DNA of 43,205 bases, taken from Bacteroidales bacterium UBA6428. Lineage in GTDB: Bacteria; Bacteroidota; Bacteroidia; Bacteroidales; UBA932. The stretch covers positions 1-43,205 of the forward strand of contig DJOW01000010.1 of NCBI GenBank assembly GCA_002437305.1, written 5' to 3'. Numbering within the stretch: position 1 is the first letter of the stretch; the number at the start of each line of letters is the position of its first letter. This document shows, one piece after another, positions 1 to 6,509 of this stretch. The notes beneath the pieces are model-generated. The model searched no databases and was not told where the DNA came from. It was given only the letters and a program-made list of their open reading frames with translations. The translations under genes and the position numbers were made by a program.

Positions 1-129
1 GCCCTCGCCCAGATCGAGGAGAAAGGCTACGCCCGCCCGTTCACCGATGACCACAGAAAGATATTCAAAATCGGTGTCAACTTCTCCACCTCCGCCCGTC
101 GCATCGACGGATGGAAGGTTGTCGGATAA
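1..129 (+). CDS. C-terminal end of a PD-(D/E)XK nuclease-like / AAA-ATPase family protein (5' end outside window)
   Basis: Frame 1 is open from base 1 to a TAA at 127-129 and encodes the last 42 residues of a protein. The tail contains ALAQIEEKGYA, then FTDDHRKIFKIGVNFS, and ends in a basic stretch with a Trp. This pattern matches the C-terminus of the Bacteroidota family that joins an AAA-ATPase-like domain to a PDDEXK_9 nuclease-like domain; members often sit alone in the genome and their role is poorly known. The assignment is from memory of the family and only the extreme end is visible, so no catalytic residue can be checked. The gene converges on the aromatic operon, with the long hairpin at 191-254 between them. 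Confidence 0.6.
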   Translation, partial: ALAQIEEKGYARPFTDDHRKIFKIGVNFSTSARRIDGWKVVG

Positions 130-147
130 TGGTTTTGTATTGAAATA

Positions 148-168
148 GCTTCGACAGGGTCAGCGACC
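148..168 (+). repeat. TTCGACA-type repeat motif (single degenerate copy)
   Basis: The string GCTTCGACAGGGTCAGCGAC resembles the reverse complement of the linkers at 13471-13497 and 13619-13645 (CTTCGACAA, then a TCAGTGACC-like end) and the start of the 71-bp units at 40855-41190. It lies between the end of the first gene and a long hairpin. It is probably a remnant of the same dispersed repeat family; the match is short. Confidence 0.3.
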
Positions 169-190
169 TCCTGCAGAGCGACATGGAAAA

Positions 191-254
191 GAAAGGGAAA
201 TCTCTACAGCGGATTTTGCACGTTACCAAAATCCGCTGTAGAGATTTCCCTTTC
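191..254. repeat. 28-bp perfect inverted repeat (hairpin) between convergent genes
   Basis: Bases 191-218 are exactly complementary to 227-254, leaving an 8-nt loop CACGTTAC. The arms contain GGGAAATCTCTACAGCGG and its complement. It sits 61 bases after the stop of the upstream gene and 25 bases before the stop of the aromatic operon on the other strand, so it could terminate transcription from both sides. There is no clean T-run directly after either arm, and 28 perfect base pairs is long for a terminator. A hairpin-type mobile repeat is an equally good reading. Confidence 0.75.
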
Positions 255-279
255 ATCAAGCCACAATCTGGCAGCAATA

Positions 280-1371
280 CTACCGTTCCAGAATCTTGTT
301 CTGTTCTGCGACTGAAGCTTCATGAATGGCGGTAAAAAATGCAGTGATGAAGTCTTCGGAGAGACCATAGTCCTTGCCTTTCTCTATCATTGAGGAAAGG
401 ATGCTGTCCCAACGGGAAGCCTGGACGATGGCGATGTTGTGGGCTTTCTTGAACTCACCGATCCTGCGGGAAATCTCCATTCTGGAGCCGAGAGTCATAA
501 GCAGATTCTCGTCAATGACATCGATCTGGGAGCGGAGCTGTTCTATGCCTTCGTTATATTCCTTGTCATTGGTGACTTTCTGGCGGACGGTGAGACTTTC
601 CAACAACTCCTTAAGATCAGCGGGAGCCAATTGCTGTTTGGCATCGCTCAAGGCGCATGAAGGATCGCAATGAGACTCAATCATCAGGCCATCAAGTCCA
701 AGATCCATCGCCCTTTGGGACAGCTCCTTGAGATACTGCCTGGAGCCGCCCATGTGGCTCGGATCCGCAAAGAACGGCAGCTTGGGGTAACGAGTGCGCA
801 GCTCCACAGCGATCTGCCAGCCGGGAAGGTTCCTGTACGGAATCTTCTCCGAGGTGGAGAACCCACGGTGAATCACCCCTAATTTTCTGACTCCTACACG
901 ATTAAGTCGTTCAAGGGCTCCTACCCAAAGGTCGATGTCTGGGTTGACAGGATTCTTCACCAGAACAGGAATCTCGGTGTCCCTCAACGCTTCGGCGATC
1001 TCCTGCACAAGGAAGGGATTGGCGGTCGTGCGGGCCCCGATCCAAACCATGTCGATGCCGTATTTCAGACATTCGTAGACATGTTTCTCGTTGGCGACCT
1101 CAGTGCAGACCTTCATTCCATATTCCTTCTTTACTTTCTGGAGCCATTTCAGCCCCGGTGTGCCGACTCCCTCGAAGGACCCGGGATGGGTGCGGGGTTT
1201 CCATATTCCCGCCCGGAAGACATGGATCCCGAATTCATGCAGACCTTTGGCGGTCATCATCACCTGCAGCTCGGACTCAGCGCTGCAAGGGCCAGCGATG
1301 ACAAGAGGGGGAATGCTCTCGTCGAAGAATCCCCATTCGGAGACGGGGATGATGTCAAGTGATCGTTCCAT
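280..1371 (-). CDS. Bifunctional DAHP synthase / chorismate mutase
   Basis: This 363-residue fusion catalyses the first shikimate-pathway step (phosphoenolpyruvate plus erythrose 4-phosphate to DAHP) and the chorismate to prephenate step. Residues about 1-260 are a type I-beta (KDPG aldolase-like) DAHP synthase, shown by VIAGPCSAESE near the N-terminus, KPRTHPGSFEG, and FADPSHMGGSR. Residues about 270-363 form an AroQ-type chorismate mutase, seen in IEQLRSQIDVIDENLL and SRMEISRRIGEFK. The order, synthase first and mutase last, is the usual one in Bacteroidota and the reverse of the Bacillus fusion. It is the last gene of the pheA operon and starts 2 bases after the tyrA stop. The mutase supplies prephenate to both the PheA and TyrA encoded upstream, neither of which carries a mutase domain. 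Confidence 0.93.
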   Translation of the reverse strand: MERSLDIIPVSEWGFFDESIPPLVIAGPCSAESELQVMMTAKGLHEFGIHVFRAGIWKPRTHPGSFEGVGTPGLKWLQKVKKEYGMKVCTEVANEKHVYECLKYGIDMVWIGARTTANPFLVQEIAEALRDTEIPVLVKNPVNPDIDLWVGALERLNRVGVRKLGVIHRGFSTSEKIPYRNLPGWQIAVELRTRYPKLPFFADPSHMGGSRQYLKELSQRAMDLGLDGLMIESHCDPSCALSDAKQQLAPADLKELLESLTVRQKVTNDKEYNEGIEQLRSQIDVIDENLLMTLGSRMEISRRIGEFKKAHNIAIVQASRWDSILSSMIEKGKDYGLSEDFITAFFTAIHEASVAEQNKILER

Positions 1372-1373
1372 AA

Positions 1374-2228
1374 CTATCTCAAAATCTTTTTAATTCTATT
1401 TGCCTGGTGGATGAGTTCGGTGATCCGCTCGCCGTCATAGTCAGCGATAGCGTCACGGAAAAGCCTCATCTTTTCCAAATAAGTGTCAATGACATGCAGC
1501 ACATTGTCCCTGTTCTGCTCCAGGATCGGGGTCCACATCTCAGCCGAACTCTTGGCAAGACGCACTGTTGATGAGAAACCACCTGAGGCGAGGTCGAAAA
1601 TGTGCTTCTCATCCCTTTCCTTGTCAAGAACCGTAAGGGCAAGAGCAAAGGATGTCACATGCGAGATGTGCGACACGTAGGCGGTGTGGACATCGTGGCT
1701 GTCAGCGTTCATGAATATAGGCCGCATGTTCAGCGCATCGTACAGTTCCTCCACAACCTTCACAGCCTGTGGATCGGAATCCTCGGTGTTCGCGAATATG
1801 CAGGCGCGCCCGTCGAAGAGGTTCGGCATCGCGGCCCACGGACCTGAATATTCAGTCCCGGCCATCGGGTGCGTCGCGACAAAGCGTCCACGCATCGGAT
1901 GATAGCGCGCCGCCCGAACGATGTTGCTCTTAGTGGAGCAGGTGTCAATCACGATCTTCTTCCCGTTTCCATCTTCCTTGAATATGTCAAGTACCTTCGA
2001 AAGCATCTTCACGGCGGAGCCTACCGGAATGGCGATCACAGTGATGTCACTCCGGCGGACGCAATTCTCGAAGGGAACAATCTCGTTGACAAGCTCCATT
2101 TTCCAGGCAGCGGCAGCGTTCACCGGGTCGGACTCAACTCCGAGGACCTTCTGGGCGAAACCCCTTCTCTTCAAGTCAATAGCCATCGAGCCTCCGATCA
2201 GGCCCAATCCAATTATTCCTACGGTCAT
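1374..2228 (-). CDS. tyrA: Prephenate dehydrogenase TyrA
   Basis: This 284-residue enzyme oxidatively decarboxylates prephenate to 4-hydroxyphenylpyruvate, the tyrosine branch. The N-terminus has the NAD(P) Rossmann motif GIIGLGLIGGS. HPMAGTEYSG in the middle and the following helical C-terminal region are typical of the family. There is no chorismate mutase domain at the N-terminus and no ACT domain at the C-terminus, so feedback control may lie at the transcript level (see the attenuator at 4310-4450). It lies 12 bases after the aminotransferase stop and 2 bases before the DAHP synthase/mutase start, consistent with one transcript. Confidence 0.92.
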   Translation of the reverse strand: MTVGIIGLGLIGGSMAIDLKRRGFAQKVLGVESDPVNAAAAWKMELVNEIVPFENCVRRSDITVIAIPVGSAVKMLSKVLDIFKEDGNGKKIVIDTCSTKSNIVRAARYHPMRGRFVATHPMAGTEYSGPWAAMPNLFDGRACIFANTEDSDPQAVKVVEELYDALNMRPIFMNADSHDVHTAYVSHISHVTSFALALTVLDKERDEKHIFDLASGGFSSTVRLAKSSAEMWTPILEQNRDNVLHVIDTYLEKMRLFRDAIADYDGERITELIHQANRIKKILR

Positions 2229-2240
2229 AGTATACTTTTT

Positions 2241-3452
2241 TTATTGTCGCGCGGTGATCGTGCCGATCACTTTTTCTATTTCCTTGTTGGCACGGTCAAG
2301 GACCTCCGGCTTGGCGCAAAGCGAAACCCGGACATAATCATTCCCGTTCCTTCCGAAAATGTAACCAGGAGTGATGAACACACCCGCTTGACGAAGAATA
2401 CGTTCGGAAAGGACCTCTCCTGCCGTCATTCCGTTCCCGGCATATTCCGAAGCCACCCTTCCCCACAAGAAGAGTCCCGCTGTGTCGTGGTCGTAGACCG
2501 CACCGAGAGTGTCAAGAATCCGCCCGGCGGCGACACGTCTGCGGACATATTCAGAGTTAAGCTCCTCGAACCACTCCGGCGGCTGGCCAAGCGCCTGGAT
2601 CGCCGCAAGCTGCAACGGCTTGAACATCCCCGAGTCCATCTGGCTCTTCACCTTCAGAACCTGGGCGACCAGTTCCGGAGCGCCGCCGACCATGCCGATC
2701 CGCCAACCGCTCATGTTGTGAGCCTTGCTGAGAGAATTGAGCTCAAGACAGCATTCCTTCGCCCCTTTTGCCGCAAGAATGGACAGTGGCTTTCCGCAAA
2801 GGATAAAGGAATACGGATTGTCGTTCACTATCAGAATCCTGTGCCTCAATCCGAAATCAACCAGCCTTTGGTACAGTAACGGAGTGGCCTTAGCCCCTGT
2901 GGGCATGTTGGGATAATTGGTCCACATCACCTTCACCCCATCCAAATCCATCCTCTCAAGGGCATCGAAATCCGGCCACCAATGGTTCTCCTCCTTAAGA
3001 CTATAATTGACGGCCTTGGCTCCGACCAGCCTTGAAGCCGAAGTGTAAGTCGGATAGCCGGGATCAGGGATAAGGACCTTGTCGCCCGGATTGACATAAG
3101 CCATTGAGATCAGAAGGATTCCCTCCTTGGAACCTACAAGAGGCTGGACGCCACCATCAGGATTCAATGTCACTCCATAATAACGTGAGTACCAGTCCGC
3201 GAATGCCTGTCTCAATGCAGGAAGCCCCTTGTAGTTCTGATAGGCGTGGTTCCCTGGCTTCCGGGCCGCCTCGACCAAAGCGTCAATCGCAGCCTGAGGC
3301 GGCATGCCATCCGGAGCGCCTATTCCTAAATTGATTATTCCGCTCTCCCCGCGCGCGGCGCGTCGCTGGTTCAGAGCATCAAGCTCCTTCTGCTTGCGGG
3401 AGAAGTAATATTCCTGGACGCAAGATGTCCTTTCTGCCGGTTCAATGATCAT
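2241..3452 (-). CDS. Class I/II PLP-dependent aminotransferase (probable aromatic/prephenate-pathway transaminase)
   Basis: This 403-residue protein is a fold-type I aminotransferase. The pyridoxal-phosphate lysine lies in LNSLSKAHNMSGWRIGM, and GIGAPDGMPPQAAIDAL and PDPGYPTYTSAS are the usual N-terminal substrate and cofactor regions. By sequence type it is closest to the LL-diaminopimelate/aspartate aminotransferase group. Its place between pheA and tyrA, with 2- and 12-base gaps, suggests it transaminates phenylpyruvate and 4-hydroxyphenylpyruvate, or prephenate itself, to finish Phe and Tyr synthesis. The exact substrate is an inference from context; diaminopimelate or aspartate transamination cannot be excluded. 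Confidence 0.88.
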   Translation of the reverse strand: MIIEPAERTSCVQEYYFSRKQKELDALNQRRAARGESGIINLGIGAPDGMPPQAAIDALVEAARKPGNHAYQNYKGLPALRQAFADWYSRYYGVTLNPDGGVQPLVGSKEGILLISMAYVNPGDKVLIPDPGYPTYTSASRLVGAKAVNYSLKEENHWWPDFDALERMDLDGVKVMWTNYPNMPTGAKATPLLYQRLVDFGLRHRILIVNDNPYSFILCGKPLSILAAKGAKECCLELNSLSKAHNMSGWRIGMVGGAPELVAQVLKVKSQMDSGMFKPLQLAAIQALGQPPEWFEELNSEYVRRRVAAGRILDTLGAVYDHDTAGLFLWGRVASEYAGNGMTAGEVLSERILRQAGVFITPGYIFGRNGNDYVRVSLCAKPEVLDRANKEIEKVIGTITARQ

Positions 3453-3454
3453 AA

Positions 3455-4285
3455 TTACATCGTAGTTTTATATTCACCTAAAATATTCAGCCCTTCCATA
3501 AGGGGCCTTACCGCTCTCAAGGCTTGTCGATAGCGGGAATAGTCCGCGAACTTGATGTCCGCGTAGAAAAAGTACTGCCACTCCTGCCCCGGAATCGGCA
3601 AAGACTGGATCCTTGTCAGGTTCATCTCATAGAATGAAAGGATTGTAAGCACCTGAGCAAGAGAACCAGGCTTGTGCGGCAGAGTGAAACAGAGAGACGC
3701 CTTGTTTATCTCCCGCCGTGGGACGGTGATTTCCGGGTCAAGAACCAGGAACCGGGTAAAGTTCTGTTTGTAGGTTTCTATGTTCCGGGCAAGGATCTCC
3801 AGGCCATTCTGGCTGGCGGCCAACTCTGATGCAACCGCTCCCACTCCGCCCAAGCCTTCAGACGCTATGTCAATAGCGCTTTTGGCCGTGTCCTCAGACT
3901 CCACCATAGTGATCCAAGGGCAGTTCCGCTCGAAAAACCGACGGGTCTGGTTGATCGCCATGTAATGCGTCCGCACCTCCTTGATGTCACGGATGTCCTG
4001 TCCGGGCAAAGCCATAAGGTTCTGATGAATGGGGATGTACACCTCACCCTTTATCTTATAGGGATTGGATCTCAGGAGCTCAAAGTTAGGAATGAGTCCT
4101 CCGGAAATCGTGTTCTCGATAGCCATCACCACAGCCTGGGCCTCGCCTGAGGCGGCAGCCCTGAACAACCCCTCGAATGTAGGGCATTCCAAAATGGAGA
4201 TCTCCTCCCCTCTCGCAGAATAGAACGCTCTCGCCGCCTGCTCGTGAAAGCAGCCTCTGTAGCCCTGTATGGCGATTTTTGTCAT
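3455..4285 (-). CDS. pheA: Prephenate dehydratase PheA (with ACT domain)
   Basis: This 276-residue monofunctional dehydratase converts prephenate to phenylpyruvate. It opens with IAIQGYRGCFHEQAARAFY, has AIENTISGGLIPNFELL in the catalytic half, and then NFTRFLVL. A C-terminal ACT domain starts near residue 195 (HKPGSLAQVLTILSFYEMNLTRIQSLPI), the usual phenylalanine-binding regulatory module, so both enzyme activity and transcription are likely sensitive to phenylalanine. It is the first structural gene of the aromatic operon and begins 24 bases after the U-run of an intrinsic terminator, downstream of an aromatic-rich leader peptide. Confidence 0.94.
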   Translation of the reverse strand: MTKIAIQGYRGCFHEQAARAFYSARGEEISILECPTFEGLFRAAASGEAQAVVMAIENTISGGLIPNFELLRSNPYKIKGEVYIPIHQNLMALPGQDIRDIKEVRTHYMAINQTRRFFERNCPWITMVESEDTAKSAIDIASEGLGGVGAVASELAASQNGLEILARNIETYKQNFTRFLVLDPEITVPRREINKASLCFTLPHKPGSLAQVLTILSFYEMNLTRIQSLPIPGQEWQYFFYADIKFADYSRYRQALRAVRPLMEGLNILGEYKTTM

Positions 4286-4309
4286 GCTTGCATTGTTCGT
4301 TTACCTATC

Positions 4310-4341
4310 AAAAAAAGCTGCCCGGAAAAGTACCGGACAGC
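4310..4341 (-). terminator. Attenuator terminator in front of pheA
   Basis: Read on the minus strand, GCTGTCCGG (4341-4333) pairs with CCGGGCAGC (4325-4317) around a 7-nt loop, giving nine pairs with one G-U, followed directly by seven T residues (4316-4310). This is a strong rho-independent terminator placed between the leader peptide and pheA rather than after a gene, as expected of an attenuator. The 5' arm can also pair with the end of the leader-peptide coding region. Confidence 0.85.
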
Positions 4342-4387
4342 CGTATATTCATCTATCTTTGAATACTCACGTTTACGCTCGTCCGGT
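4332..4387 (-). promoter_or_regulatory. Antiterminator pairing of the Phe/Tyr attenuator
   Basis: On the minus strand ACCGGAC (4387-4381) is perfectly complementary to GTCCGGT (4338-4332) in the 5' arm of the terminator. Allowing one bulged G, AGC (4379-4377) extends this with GCT (4341-4339), giving ten pairs. The upstream half lies in leader codons 22-25. A ribosome stalled on the Phe/Tyr codons 7-16 would leave it free to pair, while one that reaches the stop codon would cover it and let the terminator form. The geometry is read from the sequence; the mechanism is inferred from classical attenuation. Confidence 0.7.
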
Positions 4388-4450
4388 CCTCTGCCCGCCG
4401 CGGTAGAAGAAATAAAAACCGAAAGAGTAAAATCGTGTGCTCATCATCAT
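4373..4450 (-). CDS. pheL: Phe/Tyr-rich leader peptide of the aromatic operon (25 aa)
   Basis: A 25-codon open frame runs from the first of three consecutive ATG codons (4450-4442) to TAA at 4375-4373. Residues 7-16 read FYSFGFYFFY, so eight of ten consecutive codons specify phenylalanine (five) or tyrosine (three). It is followed by an antiterminator/terminator pair and then pheA. Position, length and composition are those of a control peptide like pheL or the trp and his leaders, sensing charged tRNA-Phe and tRNA-Tyr. The first ATG lies only 7 bases after the -7 promoter box, so the message should have almost no 5' untranslated region. The symbol is given by analogy; no homology to enterobacterial PheL is claimed. 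Confidence 0.82.
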   Translation of the reverse strand: MMMSTRFYSFGFYFFYRGGQRTGRA

Positions 4451-4457
4451 AGCGGTG

Positions 4458-4465
4458 CAAAGATA
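4458..4465 (-). promoter_or_regulatory. Promoter -7 box of the aromatic operon (TATCTTTG)
   Basis: The minus strand reads TATCTTTG, a perfect match to the Bacteroidota -7 consensus TAnnTTTG, 7 bases before the leader-peptide ATG. No clear TTTG is seen 20 bases further upstream; the region there is T-rich instead. Transcription should start within a few bases of the leader start codon. Confidence 0.65.
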
Positions 4466-4554
4466 GCAAAAACAGAAGAAAATGTGCCTAAAAATTTAAG
4501 AATATGCAGGAACGCGGTTCGGAATGATCCTTCCCCAACGCCACAAGACACTCA

Positions 4555-5124
4555 TTAGACGGTCATTATCTCCTTTTCTTTTGCCGAGACCAGTTCATCG
4601 ACCGCCTTGACCTTGGCATCTGTCACCTTCTGGATCTCGTCCTCGCCTTCCTTGCGTACGTCCTCGGAAAAATCTCCGGCCTTCTCGGCCTTCTTCAGCG
4701 CGTCAACACCATCGCGGCGGGCATTGCGCACAGCCACCTTGATGTTCTCGCCGGTGGCCCTGGCCTTCTTGATGAGTTCCTTGCGCCTTTCCTCGGTGAG
4801 AGGCGGGACAGGACAGCGGATCACCTCTCCATTATTTGAAGGAGTGAATCCCAGGTTGGCGTTGATGATCGCCTTTTCGATTACCGGAATCATGCTCTTC
4901 TCCCAAGGCTGGATCGCTATTGTACGGGCATCCGGGACAGTGACAGAAGCCACCTGGGGGACAGGGGTGGGAGTACCGTAGTAATCCACGGTCACATTGT
5001 TGAGAATGGACGGGTTGGCCTTTCCGACACGGTAGGTCTTGAGGTCTTCCTCAAGGAACTGCACGGAGTCTTCCATTTTAGTCTTGACTCCACCGATGAT
5101 TTCTTTAGCTTTGTCTGTAAGCAT
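4555..5124 (-). CDS. frr: Ribosome recycling factor
   Basis: This 189-residue cytoplasmic protein works with EF-G to split post-termination ribosomes. It has the normal family length and the signature features: a long three-helix-bundle pattern, YRVGKANPSILNNVTVDYYG, NDGEV-like NNGEVIRCPVPPLTEERRKEL, and RNARRDGVDALKKAEK. It lies 87 bases after pyrH on the same strand, the pyrH-frr order common in bacteria. The next gene downstream on this strand, the phe operon, has its own promoter. Confidence 0.97.
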   Translation of the reverse strand: MLTDKAKEIIGGVKTKMEDSVQFLEEDLKTYRVGKANPSILNNVTVDYYGTPTPVPQVASVTVPDARTIAIQPWEKSMIPVIEKAIINANLGFTPSNNGEVIRCPVPPLTEERRKELIKKARATGENIKVAVRNARRDGVDALKKAEKAGDFSEDVRKEGEDEIQKVTDAKVKAVDELVSAKEKEIMTV

Positions 5125-5211
5125 AGTGTATTGTGTTAATCATTTATTGTTTATCAGCATATTCAATCAGCATTTCCAAGGACATGCCTCAGGTTTCCGG
5201 ACAGGCAGCCT

Positions 5212-5916
5212 CTATTTATGGACGAGAGTCCCGACCTTCCCGCCGTTCACCAATTTGATCAGGTTGCCCTCACCGTTCACATCAAAGACGATGATCGGCA
5301 TGTCGCCGTCATTGCAAAGTGCGTAGGCTGTCTGGTCAAGGACCTTAAGATGCCTCGCCATTGCCTCGTCAAACGTCAGCTCATCGTACTTTACAGCGGC
5401 AGGATCCTTCTCTGGGTCAGCAGTGTAGACACCATCCACACGTGTTCCTTTCAGCACAACGTCAGCCTTGATCTCAAGCGCCCTGAGAGCGGCGCCGGAA
5501 TCAGTCGTGAAAAAAGGACTCCCGGTTCCGCCGGCGATAAGCGCGACTCCACCCTCCTCCAGCACCTTGACGGCGTTGTCCCGGTTGTAATAGCGCACAA
5601 GCGGCTCCATAGGGGTTGCGGAAAAGACCTCCGCCTTCACTCCCTCGTCCTTAATGAACTGGCTGAGCGCCAAAGAGTTTATCACTGTGGCAAGCATTCC
5701 CATCCTGTCACCCTCGACACGGTCAAAACCCTTGTCCAGCCCCTGGAGGCCCCTGAATATGTTGCCTCCGCCATTGACTATGGCAATCTGCAGCCCGGCT
5801 TTCGCAGCCGCGGCGATCTCCTTTGAATATTTCCTTAAACTCTCCGGATCAAGCCCCTTTCCTACGGACCCGCCCAGGCTCTCACCGCTCAATTTAAGCA
5901 GAACTCTCTTGTACAT
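5212..5916 (-). CDS. pyrH: UMP kinase (uridylate kinase)
   Basis: This enzyme phosphorylates UMP to UDP with ATP. The start at 5916 gives MYKRVLLKLSGESLGG and 234 residues, the normal length. The longer frame to 5979 would add 21 residues with no family support. Diagnostic segments are KLSGES for phosphate binding, IVNGGGNIFRG, and GTGSPFFTTDSGAALRA. It belongs to the bacterial hexameric amino-acid-kinase fold family, which is unrelated to eukaryotic UMP kinases and usually controlled by UTP and GTP. It is the first gene of a pyrH-frr unit, with a TATATTTG promoter box about 80 bases upstream. Confidence 0.96.
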   Translation of the reverse strand: MYKRVLLKLSGESLGGSVGKGLDPESLRKYSKEIAAAAKAGLQIAIVNGGGNIFRGLQGLDKGFDRVEGDRMGMLATVINSLALSQFIKDEGVKAEVFSATPMEPLVRYYNRDNAVKVLEEGGVALIAGGTGSPFFTTDSGAALRALEIKADVVLKGTRVDGVYTADPEKDPAAVKYDELTFDEAMARHLKVLDQTAYALCNDGDMPIIVFDVNGEGNLIKLVNGGKVGTLVHK

Positions 5917-5995
5917 AGTGTGTTCCAGAATCATTTTATGGTTAATCAAAATCTCCTCGCCATGACGCCAACGCCACACGAAGCCATCTTATTGA

Positions 5996-6003
5996 CAAAT
6001 ATA
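5996..6003 (-). promoter_or_regulatory. Probable promoter -7 box for pyrH-frr (TATATTTG)
   Basis: The minus strand reads TATATTTG, matching TAnnTTTG, and implies a leader of roughly 75 bases before pyrH. No TTTG is seen at the ideal distance upstream, so the -33 element is weak or absent. Confidence 0.45.
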
Positions 6004-6071
6004 CAAAAAAGTGATGAATTTATCTCGCCCGACGGTTGTAACGGAGTGACGGGACCGGTTGGGGCGGGCAC

Positions 6072-6101
6072 AAAAAAAAGTGGAGGCCGATCGCCTCCAC
6101 C
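6072..6101 (-). terminator. Intrinsic terminator of the tRNA-Leu transcript
   Basis: On the minus strand, immediately after the tRNA, GTGGAGGC pairs with GCCTCCAC around GATCG and is followed by eight T residues. Confidence 0.88.
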
Positions 6102-6106
6102 TGTTG

Positions 6107-6191
6107 TGCCCAAAGCCGGGCTCGAACCGGCACGTCTTTAAAGGACATTGGATTTTGAGTCCAACGCGTCTACCAATTCCGCCATTCGGGC
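6107..6191 (-). tRNA. tRNA-Leu (anticodon CAA)
   Basis: The minus strand folds into a full class II cloverleaf. The acceptor GCCCGAA pairs with TTTGGGC (one G-U). The D-arm region contains GGTAGAC, the anticodon stem TTGGA/TCCAA encloses CTCAAAA (anticodon CAA, reading UUG), a variable arm follows, and the T-arm is GCCGGTTCGAGCCCGGC. CCA is not encoded after the discriminator A. A perfect promoter lies upstream and an intrinsic terminator downstream, so it is its own transcription unit. Confidence 0.96.
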
Positions 6192-6245
6192 ATATTCATG
6201 TAGACTTTTCCTACGGCTCGCCGCGTTTCCACCGCCATAGGATTG

Positions 6246-6277
6246 CAAAGTTATTGATTTTACTTCGATATTCCAAA
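6246..6277 (-). promoter_or_regulatory. Promoter of tRNA-Leu
   Basis: On the minus strand TTTG (6277-6274) is followed after exactly 20 bases by TAACTTTG (6253-6246), matching the Bacteroidota housekeeping promoter in both elements and spacing. The predicted start lies about 50 bases before the mature tRNA, leaving a 5' leader for RNase P to remove. Confidence 0.8.
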
Positions 6278-6356
6278 CACATTATGATAAAAATGTCGCA
6301 ATGATTTTCGTCAAAAAATAGATCCGCCAGAAGGACACAGTTAAAGAAAAACTGGT

Positions 6357-6364
6357 TATCTTTG
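6357..6364 (+). promoter_or_regulatory. Probable promoter -7 box for the nag genes (TATCTTTG)
   Basis: TATCTTTG matches TAnnTTTG. It precedes the first coding start (6510) by about 145 bases, implying a long leader. The 11 bases TATCTTTGCAC are identical to those at the phe operon promoter. No TTTG is seen 20 bases upstream. Confidence 0.5.
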
Positions 6365-6371
6365 CACGTCC

Positions 6372-6446
6372 ATGTCTACAGAAACATGGCGACCGCGACT
6401 TTTGTCACGGCATCCGCAGCCTGACGGCCCGCGGAAAACTACATAG
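6372..6446 (+). CDS. Possible 24-codon upstream ORF in the nag leader
   Basis: An ATG 7 bases after the -7 box opens a frame of 24 codons ending in TAG at 6444-6446. The spacing is the same as for the Phe/Tyr leader peptide at 4450. The peptide (start MSTETWRPRLL) has no run of one amino acid, and no terminator follows, so classical attenuation is unlikely. It may be chance; the leader around it contains short inverted repeats such as CCATGT/ACATGG. Confidence 0.2.
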   Translation: MSTETWRPRLLSRHPQPDGPRKTT

Positions 6447-6509
6447 AGCTTTGGCCCGGAAACGGATTACGAAACATATCATATTTAACGAAATTTTAAG
6501 CTCAACAAG

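Noticed and set aside
1869..2879. 336-codon open frame on the plus strand opposite tyrA and the aminotransferase
   Set aside because: It crosses two well-supported genes on the other strand and has no family features.
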